Assembly: GCA_001751005.1 (NCBI GenBank)
Contig: MAXL01000437.1
Span: forward strand, 1 to 9,245
Direction of reading: 5' to 3'
DNA length: 9,245 nucleotides
From: Desulfobacterales bacterium S5133MH16
GTDB taxonomy: Bacteria > Desulfobacterota > Desulfobacteria > Desulfobacterales > UBA11574
Shown: one piece after another, positions 1 through 7,121 of the stretch
Numbering within the stretch: position 1 is the first letter of the stretch
Layout of the letters: every line of letters starts with the position of its first letter
Made by a program: the position numbers and the translations under genes
The notes under the pieces: model-generated
Database searches by the model: none
The model's input: only the letters and a program-made list of their open reading frames with translations
Told to the model about the DNA's origin: nothing

Positions 1-3000
1 CGGCAAAAGAAGCCGTCGATATGGCCTGTAAGATATGGGAAAACGCAACCGGCGGGAATATCGTATTTGCTCCTGCAAGCAACCCAAAAGAAGCGGATAT
101 AATTTTTGAAGGATGGTACAAACAAGGTCCCAAAGTCTTGACACATGACGGGAGGGTATGTCTGGACGAACACGGTGATATGGGTCTATTTTCTGAATAT
201 CTCCCGGAAGCATATAGTTTCACCATATTTGAAAATTGCAATACAAGCTGTCAGTATCCCGCATTAAGCAACCCTGCTGATGCTGATAACGATCACAGAG
301 CGAGAATCTTTTTTCATATAAAGGAGGAGCAGGACAAAACAGAGCCTTGGTTCTTTGTATTGGATAAAGACAAAATTGATTTCAGCCGGGCTCAAAGAGA
401 TGTGGTCAGAATCGCTGCGCATGAGATTGGCCACGCCCTTGGTTTTTGCGGGTATCCTGACCAAGACGCACCGGACTGCGTTCAATCTCCTGAATGCAGC
501 AAAAACAATGCTTCAATTATGTGCAAAAATCAGGTGCACTGTTTTCAGGAAAGTCAAGATGATGTGATTTCTCTGGGCGGGATGGATGATATTGCCAACC
601 CGGGCGTTCGGGATCTAACATTATTCGATAAATCCAGAATTGTCCAAAAATTCTTCCCGGGCACAAAAACATTGTATGGCATAGTGAAAGGAACTGACGG
701 TATCCCGGTTTCTGATGCTGTTGTAGCGACTATGGATGGACATCTTACGGTGACCACCGATATTAACGGGGTATATTCCTTATGGCGCACTCAGCCGGGT
801 ATTTATAACATCAATGCATATAATCCTAAAAGCAACCAAAACATTAGCGAAGTTATCGCCATAACCCAAGAAGCACCGGATATCATAATAAAGGACTTTA
901 GTTTTTCAAAAGATTTCCTAAAAACGCCGACCAAAAGCCGGGTAATTCCGTCATCCGGGATGCCTGATGACGTATACAATTTCGTTGCGGTATTTTCAGG
1001 AGTTGATAGCAACCGGTATGCCTCGGTAAGTCTTTTCGTTGACGGTACAGAACTGCATAAATTTTCAGTGCCGTCGGCAGACCGACTGGCGGCAAAAATT
1101 TTTTCCTACTACAGCCTTACGGACCTAAAAGTTGGGGCACACTATTATGAAGTTAAGGCGGCAGATGCAAAAGGAAAATGGCAGGAGGCCCTGAACGGTT
1201 CTTTTATGGTGAATAGACCGTCTATCATTCATTTTACTGCGGAGGCTGAACCCAAAACCGTTGGTATTGGACAGAACGACCATGCTACCATTTTAGCCTC
1301 ATTAAAAGATGATGAAGGAAGGCCGTTACCCGGCAAAACAATTCTATTTCGTACCGGCTTTCCGGGATTTTTTACACCTTCAAATGGCGAAGCGGTTACC
1401 GATGCCCAGGGTCAGGCAAAGATTACCTTTACTCCTGATTCCGGCGGCAATGCTGTTATTACCGCTAGTTCGCCTTACGGTCCTTGTGAATCAATTCCCA
1501 TAATCTGCACCTCACCGGTTGTGGGTATAACATTTGAATTCCACCGGGCCGGTAATAATTCTTTTAAGGTGACGTCTTATGTAAAAAATTTGACTGATAA
1601 AAAACCTGCATCCAACCAATCCGTTAAGTGGCGTTTAAAGCCGTCTGGCGAGTGTACCTGGACAAAAGGACCTGATCACAAGACAAATAATAGAGGTGAG
1701 GCCAGCGGCGTTTTTACAGTAGGATCATCAGAATCAAAAGAGGTGAGTGTTAAGGTAACCCATATTCCGACGGGCGTTTCGGGAACCGGAACTTTCGTAT
1801 ATGGAGGGTATGAAGGGACCCGGTTTCTGCCGTGGAAAAAGCTGGGGAGAGCTACCGAATGGTGCGAATGGTCCTCAAACGGATATTTTGCGATGAGGCA
1901 TAGAAACGGTTCCGGATTGTCCATATACCGCATATCGGATTGGGCAAAGGTTTGGTCGAAAAAAAGACGTTCAGGCAGATATCAGTCGTTTTGCTTTTCC
2001 TCTGACGGCGAAAAACTGGTAACCGGCCTTTTTAAAGACAAAGATAAACTTGCTATCTTAGCAGTTCCTGGCGGAAGCGTGGATATGGTATGGGATATTC
2101 CTTTGGATAGTGAGGCAAAATCAGCGGATAAATCTTTGGGCTGGCAGGATAACCACATTTATACAATCCGGGACCACAACGTTATACAAAAATGGTCGAT
2201 GTCGGGCAAACTTAAGATGACCTACAGTCATAGTGCTGAAATCCAGGAACTCAGGTTTAACCCGGTTAACGAGTCTCAATTCGCTGCGGTAGATAAGTAT
2301 GGAGAATTGAGGATATGGGATACGGAGAATAATTCTCCCATAAGAACGGTGAAGGTAGAATCCATTTCTGCGGGAAAACTTAAGTGTCTCGCATGGAGCC
2401 ACGATGGAAAATATCTTTCAGTGGGATCCGGCATGGCCGATGCAGGTATAATTTATACCTTTGACACTTCAAAATGGAGCAAAAGCGGTTTTGATCTTCC
2501 CGGACTGGGTAGCGTCAATTCCCTGGATTACAACAGTGATTCTTCCCGGTTGGCTGTGGGTCATGATAATGGCCTGATTGTATGCAATACGGATACCTAT
2601 GGAATCGAATATTATAATAAAGATCCGGTGCACCATGTTCGTTGGAGGCCTGACGGCTCTATGCTGGCGGCCGGCGGACAAATATACGTGTTTGACGATT
2701 TCAATTTCAATGGCCCGAAAATTCAGATTTCTACTCCTCAAAGCGGTAGTTCCTATATATCCGATTCCGTAAAAATCGCCGGAAAGATTTCAGATCCTCA
2801 TGGTATCCGGTCAGCTACTATCTCCGTCAATGATGGTGTGCCGTCCTCATTGTCCCTTTCGTCCCAGGGTTTTTTTACCCGAAAGGTTTCTCTGGTCGAG
2901 GGCCAGAACCAAATTTTAGTCCAGGCCCGGAACCGGATAAAAAACAAAGCGTCTTATACGATGTCCGTTATGCGGATAGCCGATTCCATACCGCCGGTAC

Positions 3001-4979
3001 TAATACAGCCCTATGTTGATGCAGGCATCGGTTTAAAAGGGACAAAATTCAAATTATCCGTTGGTGTTTATGATGAAGATTCAGGTGTCGACACTACAAA
3101 AGTGACGGCCAGGATTCGGCTTCCGGATGGCAATACGCTGGTAAATGTTCAACTGTATGATGATGGCGAACACTCAGATAAAAAGAGCGGGGACGGGGTG
3201 TTTGGAAATTCGTGGGAGTCATCCAAAGCGGGCGAAGGATTACATTCCGTTGATTTTTATGCCTTTGATAAGACAGGCAATTCATCTGACCTTGTTAACG
3301 GGGTTACCCTATTTGTGTATGACAGGCCTGTGATTAAAGAACCTTACCTGTCGGCAGCAAAGCCCCTTTCAAGTGATCCGGTTACGGTAAATGCGGATAT
3401 TACGGACATATCGGGTGTTCAGTCTGCTTTTTTGCGCTATTCAATAGAGGCAGGAAATTCGTGGAGTTTGATTCCTATGTCTTCCACGGGTCTTGATTAT
3501 ACAGGGACAATTCCGGCACAGAAAACGGGAACTGTTTACTACAAAGTTACGGCGCGTGATGTTCATGGGTATGGGAACGAAAGCGGTGCTTATGCATACA
3601 CAGTCCAAGATAGTACGAAGCCGGTTGTAAAAATTCAGCAGCCTGCAACGGTGGGGGAGTCCACCACATCAGAATCCTGGATCATTGTTTCTGGGCGGGC
3701 TATGGATGTAAATGACATTGGACTGAAAAGTGTGACATGTAATACAGGAGCTGAAAATACGGGCACTCTAAAAGAATGGACGTTCAAAGTATCCTTAACT
3801 GCAGGTGTAAATACGATTACCATTGTTGCAGAGGATCAGAACGGAAAACTGGCCAGTAACTCCATAGAAATTACTTATGCTCCGGCTCTGGCCGCACCGG
3901 TATTTTCACCTCCTGCGCCGGATGTTTTCACGGATCGTATTTCGGTTGGAATCAGCGCTTCAGCCAGAGAAGCAACGATCCACTATACCACGGACAACTC
4001 TGAGCCCACAGGCGCCTCCCCTATTTTTTCATCCCCCATTCTTGTCACAGAAACAACAACAATTAAAGCAAGGGCTTACAAGTCCGGTCAACCCCCCAGC
4101 CCAACGGCGACCGGTACCTACACTTTCATAAAAAAGGAAAGGGACGAGACCCGGAAGACAAAATCACCTCCAAAAGGCAACGCAATTATTTTAAAGAAAA
4201 AGCCCGACTCAAGTGGGGAGTGGTCAATTCAGCTCGAATCCCTTAAGAACAAAAAATTTGCAGAAAAAGCAATAACAAAACTGAAAAATGAAGGATATCC
4301 GGCATACTATGTCACTGTAACGTCTCCCGAAAAAAGTACATGGTACAAAATAAGGATGGGTTCTTTCAAAGACAGGGCCGAAGCACAGAGGGCTCTTAGC
4401 GGTTTAAAGAAATACAAAGACAAGGCAATTATTGTTTCTAATAAAACAAGCAGGTCTGCTAAACAGAAAAAAGTGTCTAAGGCTGAAGGTAAAAAAGAAC
4501 AGCAACCAAAAACTCCTGCTCCAGCTCTTCGTGAGAAGCCTTTTTCTCCGGAAAAACAGGAGGCCGTCGGAAAGCAGGAAAAACAGATTTTGGCCTCTGG
4601 AGGAGAAATACTTTCTCAACAAGACCGGAAAGACCGGTTGGAATCCTTTTTGAACATCTATTGCCAGACATATGCCAGTAAAGATCTTGATAAATTTGCC
4701 TCTTTTTTTACTCCAGATGCCACTGAAAACAACACTCCTTTTCAGGATATGTTACCCAAATATCGAAAAAACATGGAAGAGATAGAATCGTTTAACTACC
4801 GGATTGAGTTGATTGATTATTCTTTACAGGCCGATACAGGAAACATTAGAATTCGGGGAAAATATTTCATCCGCTACCATTTGCATGAAGGAACATGGCG
4901 GGAAAACAGCGGCAATATTTCCATGGAGCTTACAGAAAATGGCGATTCATATCTGGTAAAGCGGCTTAGTTATCCCTAA
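1..4979 (+). CDS. Giant modular matrixin-like metalloprotease / WD40 / SPOR protein (5' partial)
   Basis: The frame is open to the left edge (codons begin at base 3), and the ATG at 21 lies inside the protease fold, so the true start and any signal peptide are upstream. Residues below count from that ATG. A zinc-protease motif HEIGHALGF is at 134-142 and a Met-turn-like SIM at 165-167, with cysteines around it (143, 153, 159, 168, 174) that suggest an exported, disulfide-bonded fold. Then come a carboxypeptidase-regulatory-like domain (about 218-275), an Ig-like domain (295-398), Big_1-like domains (400-595), a WD40-type propeller (about 600-897), Ig/glucodextranase-B-like domains (898-990 and 1203-1287), a domain with the acidic loop YDDGEHSDKKSGDGVFG (990-1100), another Ig-like domain (1103-1200), a chitobiase C-terminal-like domain (1287-1370), a SPOR domain (about 1400-1475), a K/E/Q/P-rich linker and an NTF2-like domain (about 1545-1652). 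SPOR domains bind peptidoglycan, so cell-envelope anchoring is inferred. The substrate is unknown. Domain calls are by eye: protease, WD40, chitobiase-like and SPOR are the firmest. Confidence 0.85.
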   Translation, partial: AKEAVDMACKIWENATGGNIVFAPASNPKEADIIFEGWYKQGPKVLTHDGRVCLDEHGDMGLFSEYLPEAYSFTIFENCNTSCQYPALSNPADADNDHRARIFFHIKEEQDKTEPWFFVLDKDKIDFSRAQRDVVRIAAHEIGHALGFCGYPDQDAPDCVQSPECSKNNASIMCKNQVHCFQESQDDVISLGGMDDIANPGVRDLTLFDKSRIVQKFFPGTKTLYGIVKGTDGIPVSDAVVATMDGHLTVTTDINGVYSLWRTQPGIYNINAYNPKSNQNISEVIAITQEAPDIIIKDFSFSKDFLKTPTKSRVIPSSGMPDDVYNFVAVFSGVDSNRYASVSLFVDGTELHKFSVPSADRLAAKIFSYYSLTDLKVGAHYYEVKAADAKGKWQEALNGSFMVNRPSIIHFTAEAEPKTVGIGQNDHATILASLKDDEGRPLPGKTILFRTGFPGFFTPSNGEAVTDAQGQAKITFTPDSGGNAVITASSPYGPCESIPIICTSPVVGITFEFHRAGNNSFKVTSYVKNLTDKKPASNQSVKWRLKPSGECTWTKGPDHKTNNRGEASGVFTVGSSESKEVSVKVTHIPTGVSGTGTFVYGGYEGTRFLPWKKLGRATEWCEWSSNGYFAMRHRNGSGLSIYRISDWAKVWSKKRRSGRYQSFCFSSDGEKLVTGLFKDKDKLAILAVPGGSVDMVWDIPLDSEAKSADKSLGWQDNHIYTIRDHNVIQKWSMSGKLKMTYSHSAEIQELRFNPVNESQFAAVDKYGELRIWDTENNSPIRTVKVESISAGKLKCLAWSHDGKYLSVGSGMADAGIIYTFDTSKWSKSGFDLPGLGSVNSLDYNSDSSRLAVGHDNGLIVCNTDTYGIEYYNKDPVHHVRWRPDGSMLAAGGQIYVFDDFNFNGPKIQISTPQSGSSYISDSVKIAGKISDPHGIRSATISVNDGVPSSLSLSSQGFFTRKVSLVEGQNQILVQARNRIKNKASYTMSVMRIADSIPPVLIQPYVDAGIGLKGTKFKLSVGVYDEDSGVDTTKVTARIRLPDGNTLVNVQLYDDGEHSDKKSGDGVFGNSWESSKAGEGLHSVDFYAFDKTGNSSDLVNGVTLFVYDRPVIKEPYLSAAKPLSSDPVTVNADITDISGVQSAFLRYSIEAGNSWSLIPMSSTGLDYTGTIPAQKTGTVYYKVTARDVHGYGNESGAYAYTVQDSTKPVVKIQQPATVGESTTSESWIIVSGRAMDVNDIGLKSVTCNTGAENTGTLKEWTFKVSLTAGVNTITIVAEDQNGKLASNSIEITYAPALAAPVFSPPAPDVFTDRISVGISASAREATIHYTTDNSEPTGASPIFSSPILVTETTTIKARAYKSGQPPSPTATGTYTFIKKERDETRKTKSPPKGNAIILKKKPDSSGEWSIQLESLKNKKFAEKAITKLKNEGYPAYYVTVTSPEKSTWYKIRMGSFKDRAEAQRALSGLKKYKDKAIIVSNKTSRSAKQKKVSKAEGKKEQQPKTPAPALREKPFSPEKQEAVGKQEKQILASGGEILSQQDRKDRLESFLNIYCQTYASKDLDKFASFFTPDATENNTPFQDMLPKYRKNMEEIESFNYRIELIDYSLQADTGNIRIRGKYFIRYHLHEGTWRENSGNISMELTENGDSYLVKRLSYP

Positions 4980-4980
4980 C

Positions 4981-5024
4981 CCGGACAAGCCGGCCCCCGG
5001 CTCGGAGATCCTACGGCTCGGAGA
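4981..5024. repeat. GC-rich hairpin and short direct repeat after the large CDS
   Basis: Directly after the stop codon, AGCCGG (4988-4993) and CCGGCT (4997-5002) form a 6-bp stem with a 3-nt loop. The 11-mer CGGCTCGGAGA occurs twice (4998-5008 and 5014-5024, 16 bp apart). No T-run follows the hairpin, so a rho-independent terminator is doubtful. It may be part of a dispersed repeat. Confidence 0.35.
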
Positions 5025-5031
5025 GAAAAAA

Positions 5032-5143
5032 CAAATAACAAATCGCAAATCATTTACCCTGTTAAATAATGCTTCGCATTAAATCTACGATTTATTTAAC
5101 AGGGCAGGCAAATCACAATAACCGAAATTCAAAACTCCAAATC
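5032..5143. repeat. Degenerate 7-bp CAAATNN microrepeat array (left arm)
   Basis: Three contiguous heptads (CAAATAA, CAAATCG, CAAATCA) fill 5032-5052, and five more degenerate ones (CAAATCA, CAATAAC, CGAAATT, CAAAACT, CCAAATC) fill 5109-5143. Both runs share the same 7-bp register although 56 bp (8 x 7), mostly the three-way-junction element, lie between them. The complementary motif ATTTG appears on the plus strand from 5222 on, so the two arrays form a loose inverted repeat across the convergent spacer. Confidence 0.6.
5057..5104. repeat. 48-nt T-shaped (three-way junction) inverted-repeat element
   Basis: The outer arms CCCTGTTAAAT (5057-5067) and ATTTAACAGGG (5094-5104) are perfectly complementary over 11 bp. 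The 26 nt between them split exactly into two 13-nt hairpins: AATGC-TTC-GCATT (5068-5080) and AAATC-TAC-GATTT (5081-5093), each with a 5-bp stem and 3-nt loop. No base is left unpaired at the junction. Alternatively the outer stem can extend to 13 bp (5057-5069 / 5092-5104) by breaking the first pairs of the hairpins. It lies in a convergent spacer. It could be a REP/MITE-type element or a structured 3'-end element; function is unknown. Confidence 0.7.
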
Positions 5144-5221
5144 TTATAATCGTAAAGAAGGCCAAACGAATTGAAAAAGATATTTTCATCAATACTGGAA
5201 AAATCGGAATAGTCAGGGTAA

Positions 5222-5309
5222 TTGGTATTTGGAGTTTGTGATTTGTTTGGAATTTGATGCTTGAGATTTGAGATTTATTTGTAATTTGGTATTTGTAATT
5301 TGTGATTTA
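5222..5309. repeat. Degenerate 7-bp ATTTGNN microrepeat array (right arm)
   Basis: TTTG-type cores recur at 7-bp spacing, with the G or equivalent base at 5231, 5238, 5245; then 5256, 5263, 5270, 5277; then 5281, 5288, 5295, 5302, 5309, with short phase slips between runs. Longer inverted matches to the left arm exist: AAACTCCAAAT (5132-5142) with ATTTGGAGTTT (5227-5237), and CAAATCACAA (5109-5118) with TTGTGATTTG (5236-5245). The stretch between the arms (5144-5221) and the tail 5310-5340 hold no gene that I can support. Confidence 0.6.
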
Positions 5310-5340
5310 ATTGATCTTTGGCGCTTGGAATTTTGGGTTT

Positions 5341-5363
5341 CAAAAAGTCCGTGAACGGTTACG
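5341..5363 (-). terminator. Weak candidate terminator / palindrome after the EEP gene
   Basis: Read on the minus strand just past the EEP stop codon, the sequence CGTAACCGTTCACGG is followed by AC and five T residues. CCG-TTCA-CGG forms a 3-bp core that GT/AC can extend around an AA bulge. The stem is short, so terminator function is only suggested by position and the T-run. Confidence 0.3.
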
Positions 5364-5364
5364 A

Positions 5365-6132
5365 TTACTCAATGTTCTTAAATGTGGCATAGAGCGGGAA
5401 ATGATCTGATGGATAAAGACCGTCAATTGTATCCCTGATGACCATGCAATCTTGTTTGAGTATTTTTCCGCGATAGAGAATCCAGTCTATATAATCTCCG
5501 TTTATATCCCCTGTAAATCCATGATGGGTCCCTGGAAATGGTTTTTTAAAAGCGTTTCTAAAATTACATTCCTTTTCCTCCGATTTCTGACCATGGCCGG
5601 TGAAAATGTTATAGCAGGCACTGAAAGGAATGGTGTTAAAATCACCGACTATAATTACGGGTACGTCACTCGGAAAACGAAGTAACCGCTCCATAATCAG
5701 TTTGGCGCTTTTGATTTGGACCGAGGTATCAAAGTCAAGATGAGTATTAACACATATGATCATGTGATTGCCGTTTTTGAACATACCGATGGTGCATTGT
5801 CTCGGCCAGAGGCTTTCCCGGAAACGGCTCGGCATGGTGGGTGTTGGACTCAGAAAGAAATGTTCTCGATAGATGCAGGTCCAGGTTTTTTTATAAAAGA
5901 TAATGTTGTTTTGCCAGAAAGACGGTGAAGGGCTGCGTTTGCCGATAAAATCGTATTCCGTCAGCAGCTCATTCAGAAAATCTGTCTGGAAATCATTCGC
6001 TTCCTGAAAACCGATAAAATCTGCACGATATTTTTCAAAAAGATAGGGAAAGCCCTTTTTGCGGTATTGCCAGCTATTGGGTCCGTCGTCTGCCAATCCA
6101 AAACGCAGGTTTAATGTCAAAACAGATATCAT
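5365..6132 (-). CDS. Endonuclease/exonuclease/phosphatase (EEP) family protein
   Basis: This 255-residue protein is a complete EEP-superfamily domain, the fold of DNase I, exonuclease III, inositol-phosphate phosphatases and sphingomyelinases. Hallmarks in order: Asn8 in LTLNLRFG, Gln43-Glu44 (metal-binding Glu), Asn129-His131 in NTHLD, Asp164 and Asn166 in VGDFN, Asp216 in YIDWIL, and Asp243-His244 in the terminal SDHFP. The full catalytic set argues for an active Mg-dependent phosphodiesterase or phosphatase. Substrate cannot be read from the sequence, and no signal peptide is seen, so a cytoplasmic location is likely. I chose the ATG at 6132 because homologues typically begin at the MISVLTLN strand. 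An in-frame GTG at 6153 would add seven residues but lies in a CAGAT repeat. No strong Shine-Dalgarno site precedes either start. The CYTH gene lies upstream on the same strand, about 220 bp away across a repeat element, so co-transcription is uncertain. Confidence 0.88.
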   Translation of the reverse strand: MISVLTLNLRFGLADDGPNSWQYRKKGFPYLFEKYRADFIGFQEANDFQTDFLNELLTEYDFIGKRSPSPSFWQNNIIFYKKTWTCIYREHFFLSPTPTMPSRFRESLWPRQCTIGMFKNGNHMIICVNTHLDFDTSVQIKSAKLIMERLLRFPSDVPVIIVGDFNTIPFSACYNIFTGHGQKSEEKECNFRNAFKKPFPGTHHGFTGDINGDYIDWILYRGKILKQDCMVIRDTIDGLYPSDHFPLYATFKNIE

Positions 6133-6150
6133 GGTTTTAGTTAAATAGGA

Positions 6151-6180
6151 CACAGATTTTCGCAGATGTACACAGATAAT
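6151..6180. repeat. Three-unit 10-bp CACAGAT microrepeat
   Basis: CACAGATTTT, CGCAGATGTA and CACAGATAAT follow each other with CAGAT cores at 6153, 6163 and 6173. The array abuts the 5' end of the EEP gene, and the GTG alternative start of that gene is part of the first unit. Confidence 0.5.
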
Positions 6181-6206
6181 ATTTTTTTATGAACTAATAA
6201 TGATGA

Positions 6207-6353
6207 ACTCGTAAAAAGTCAACATTGAGACGGCAAAGTAAAAAGTTCAAGTTCAAGGCGTCGCGAATTTCGTGGAATGAGGCGTACTTATATACGCCGC
6301 AGTGAACACGAAATGAAGCGCAACGCAGAAATTGGACTTTTTACGAAGCCGTC
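6207..6353. mobile_element. MITE-like inverted-repeat element between the CYTH and EEP genes
   Basis: TCGTAAAAAGTC (6209-6220) is perfectly complementary to GACTTTTTACGA (6335-6346). A second left-end copy at 6229-6250 (GACGGC...GTAAAAAGTTCAA) matches the reverse complement of 6332-6353 at 18 of 22 positions, so the left end looks partly duplicated. Inside are an 8-bp pair ATTTCGTG (6267-6274) / CACGAAAT (6307-6314) and a hairpin GGCGTA (6281-6286) / TACGCC (6293-6298). The whole can fold into one long stem. The 8-mer AATGATGA flanks it at 6199-6206 and 6354-6361 and could be a target-site duplication. No protein is encoded. The boundaries are uncertain. Confidence 0.5.
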
Positions 6354-6963
6354 AATGATGATTAGCCTCAAGAAGATCAAGATATTTCGCAGGGTCGAAC
6401 CTGATATTTATAAAGTTACTGAATGTGACATCATAAAACGGCAGGTTTGATTTCTGCTTGATGACATCAAATATTGCAAGGTAATTAAGAAGAATCCTTT
6501 TTTTCCACTTAAGACCGATTTGGGATGCCAATTTCTTAATATCTTCCTTTTGACCCTCGATCTCAAGAAAGTTGCCATACGGCATCGTATCCAGGCAAAG
6601 GTGGGTACGGTTTAATATAAAAGTTTCACGCCATTTTTCATATACCTGTTCTTCCCGGAACCCCAGAGATTCCAGAATATGTTTCATGGTGTTAAAATCG
6701 CTGACTTCAACTTCCAGCTCTCTTAATATTTTAAATTGATCGTCATTAAAAAGAGGCTCGGATTTAAAAGTAAGGATTGATTTTTTATCCTGGCGGAGTC
6801 GCAGGAGAGATTTTTTTTGAATCAGACGGTTATCGGCATCGTCAAAGCGTATATTTGTTTCAAAAATTCGTCCCATGGACACCGCACCGAGCTCGATAAT
6901 CCGATCACGTATTCGGTCCATATCCGATAAATAAAATTTTACTTCGATTTCCAGATTTTCCAT
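6352..6963 (-). CDS. CYTH-domain protein (CyaB / thiamine-triphosphatase-like)
   Basis: This 203-residue protein belongs to the CYTH superfamily of tunnel-fold enzymes, which bind triphosphates through divalent metal. The signature ExExK is Glu5, Glu7, Lys9. Other expected charged residues are Arg55 and Arg57 (LLRLR), Lys67 (TFKSE), Arg81-Glu82-Glu84-Glu86 (RELEVEV), Lys110 and Arg112, Asp125 (LCLDTMPYG) and Glu134/Glu136 (FLEIEG). With the tunnel residues present, the protein is probably active. The family includes class IV adenylate cyclases and thiamine- or tripolyphosphatases; the length and the C-terminal extension past residue 150 resemble CyaB-type members, but the substrate cannot be assigned. 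The ATG at 6963 is chosen because it places ExExK at the N-terminus and has AAGGTG (6968-6973) upstream; the same frame stays open to 7050, but that extension is basic and not family-like. The stop codon (6352-6354) lies at the edge of the inverted-repeat element, so the last residues may have been altered by its insertion. Confidence 0.87.
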   Translation of the reverse strand: MENLEIEVKFYLSDMDRIRDRIIELGAVSMGRIFETNIRFDDADNRLIQKKSLLRLRQDKKSILTFKSEPLFNDDQFKILRELEVEVSDFNTMKHILESLGFREEQVYEKWRETFILNRTHLCLDTMPYGNFLEIEGQKEDIKKLASQIGLKWKKRILLNYLAIFDVIKQKSNLPFYDVTFSNFINIRFDPAKYLDLLEANHH

Positions 6964-6967
6964 AAAA

Positions 6968-6973
6968 CACCTT
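6968..6973 (-). promoter_or_regulatory. Ribosome-binding site deciding the CYTH start
   Basis: On the minus strand AAGGTG precedes the ATG at 6963 by 4 nt (6 nt counted from AAGG). It supports this start over the longer open frame. The adjoining stretch up to 7081 shows no other gene. Confidence 0.55.
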
Positions 6974-7081
6974 TTAAAACATTTCCTATTATAAGCATAT
7001 GTGGCATGATACCACCTATTTGTCAATTCCCGCTTTTTCTTGTCCTTCATGCATATTTAAAAGATCGACTTAATTTCTAAC

Positions 7082-7105
7082 TAGTTTTAATTATACTTAA
7101 AACTA
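7082..7105. promoter_or_regulatory. 9+9 bp palindrome over a possible -10 box (operator-like)
   Basis: TAGTTTTAA (7082-7090) and TTAAAACTA (7097-7105) are perfect inverted repeats separated by TTATAC. A -10-like TATACT (7092-7097, 5 of 6 bases) sits in the centre. A third half-site is implied by the overlapping palindrome AACTAGTT (7079-7086). It ends 4 bp before the GGGAGGG ribosome-binding site. The position is that of a repressor operator or a 5'-UTR hairpin. No convincing -35 box is visible. Confidence 0.4.
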
Positions 7106-7121
7106 TTTGGGAGGGTAATCC

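Noticed and set aside
4988..5002. Rho-independent terminator of the large CDS
   Set aside because: The hairpin is plausible but no T-run follows it; kept only as a low-confidence repeat/hairpin entry.
5085..5189. 34-residue minus-strand ORF across the three-way-junction element
   Set aside because: There is no RBS, and it is composed largely of the heptad repeats and the hairpin element; probably spurious.
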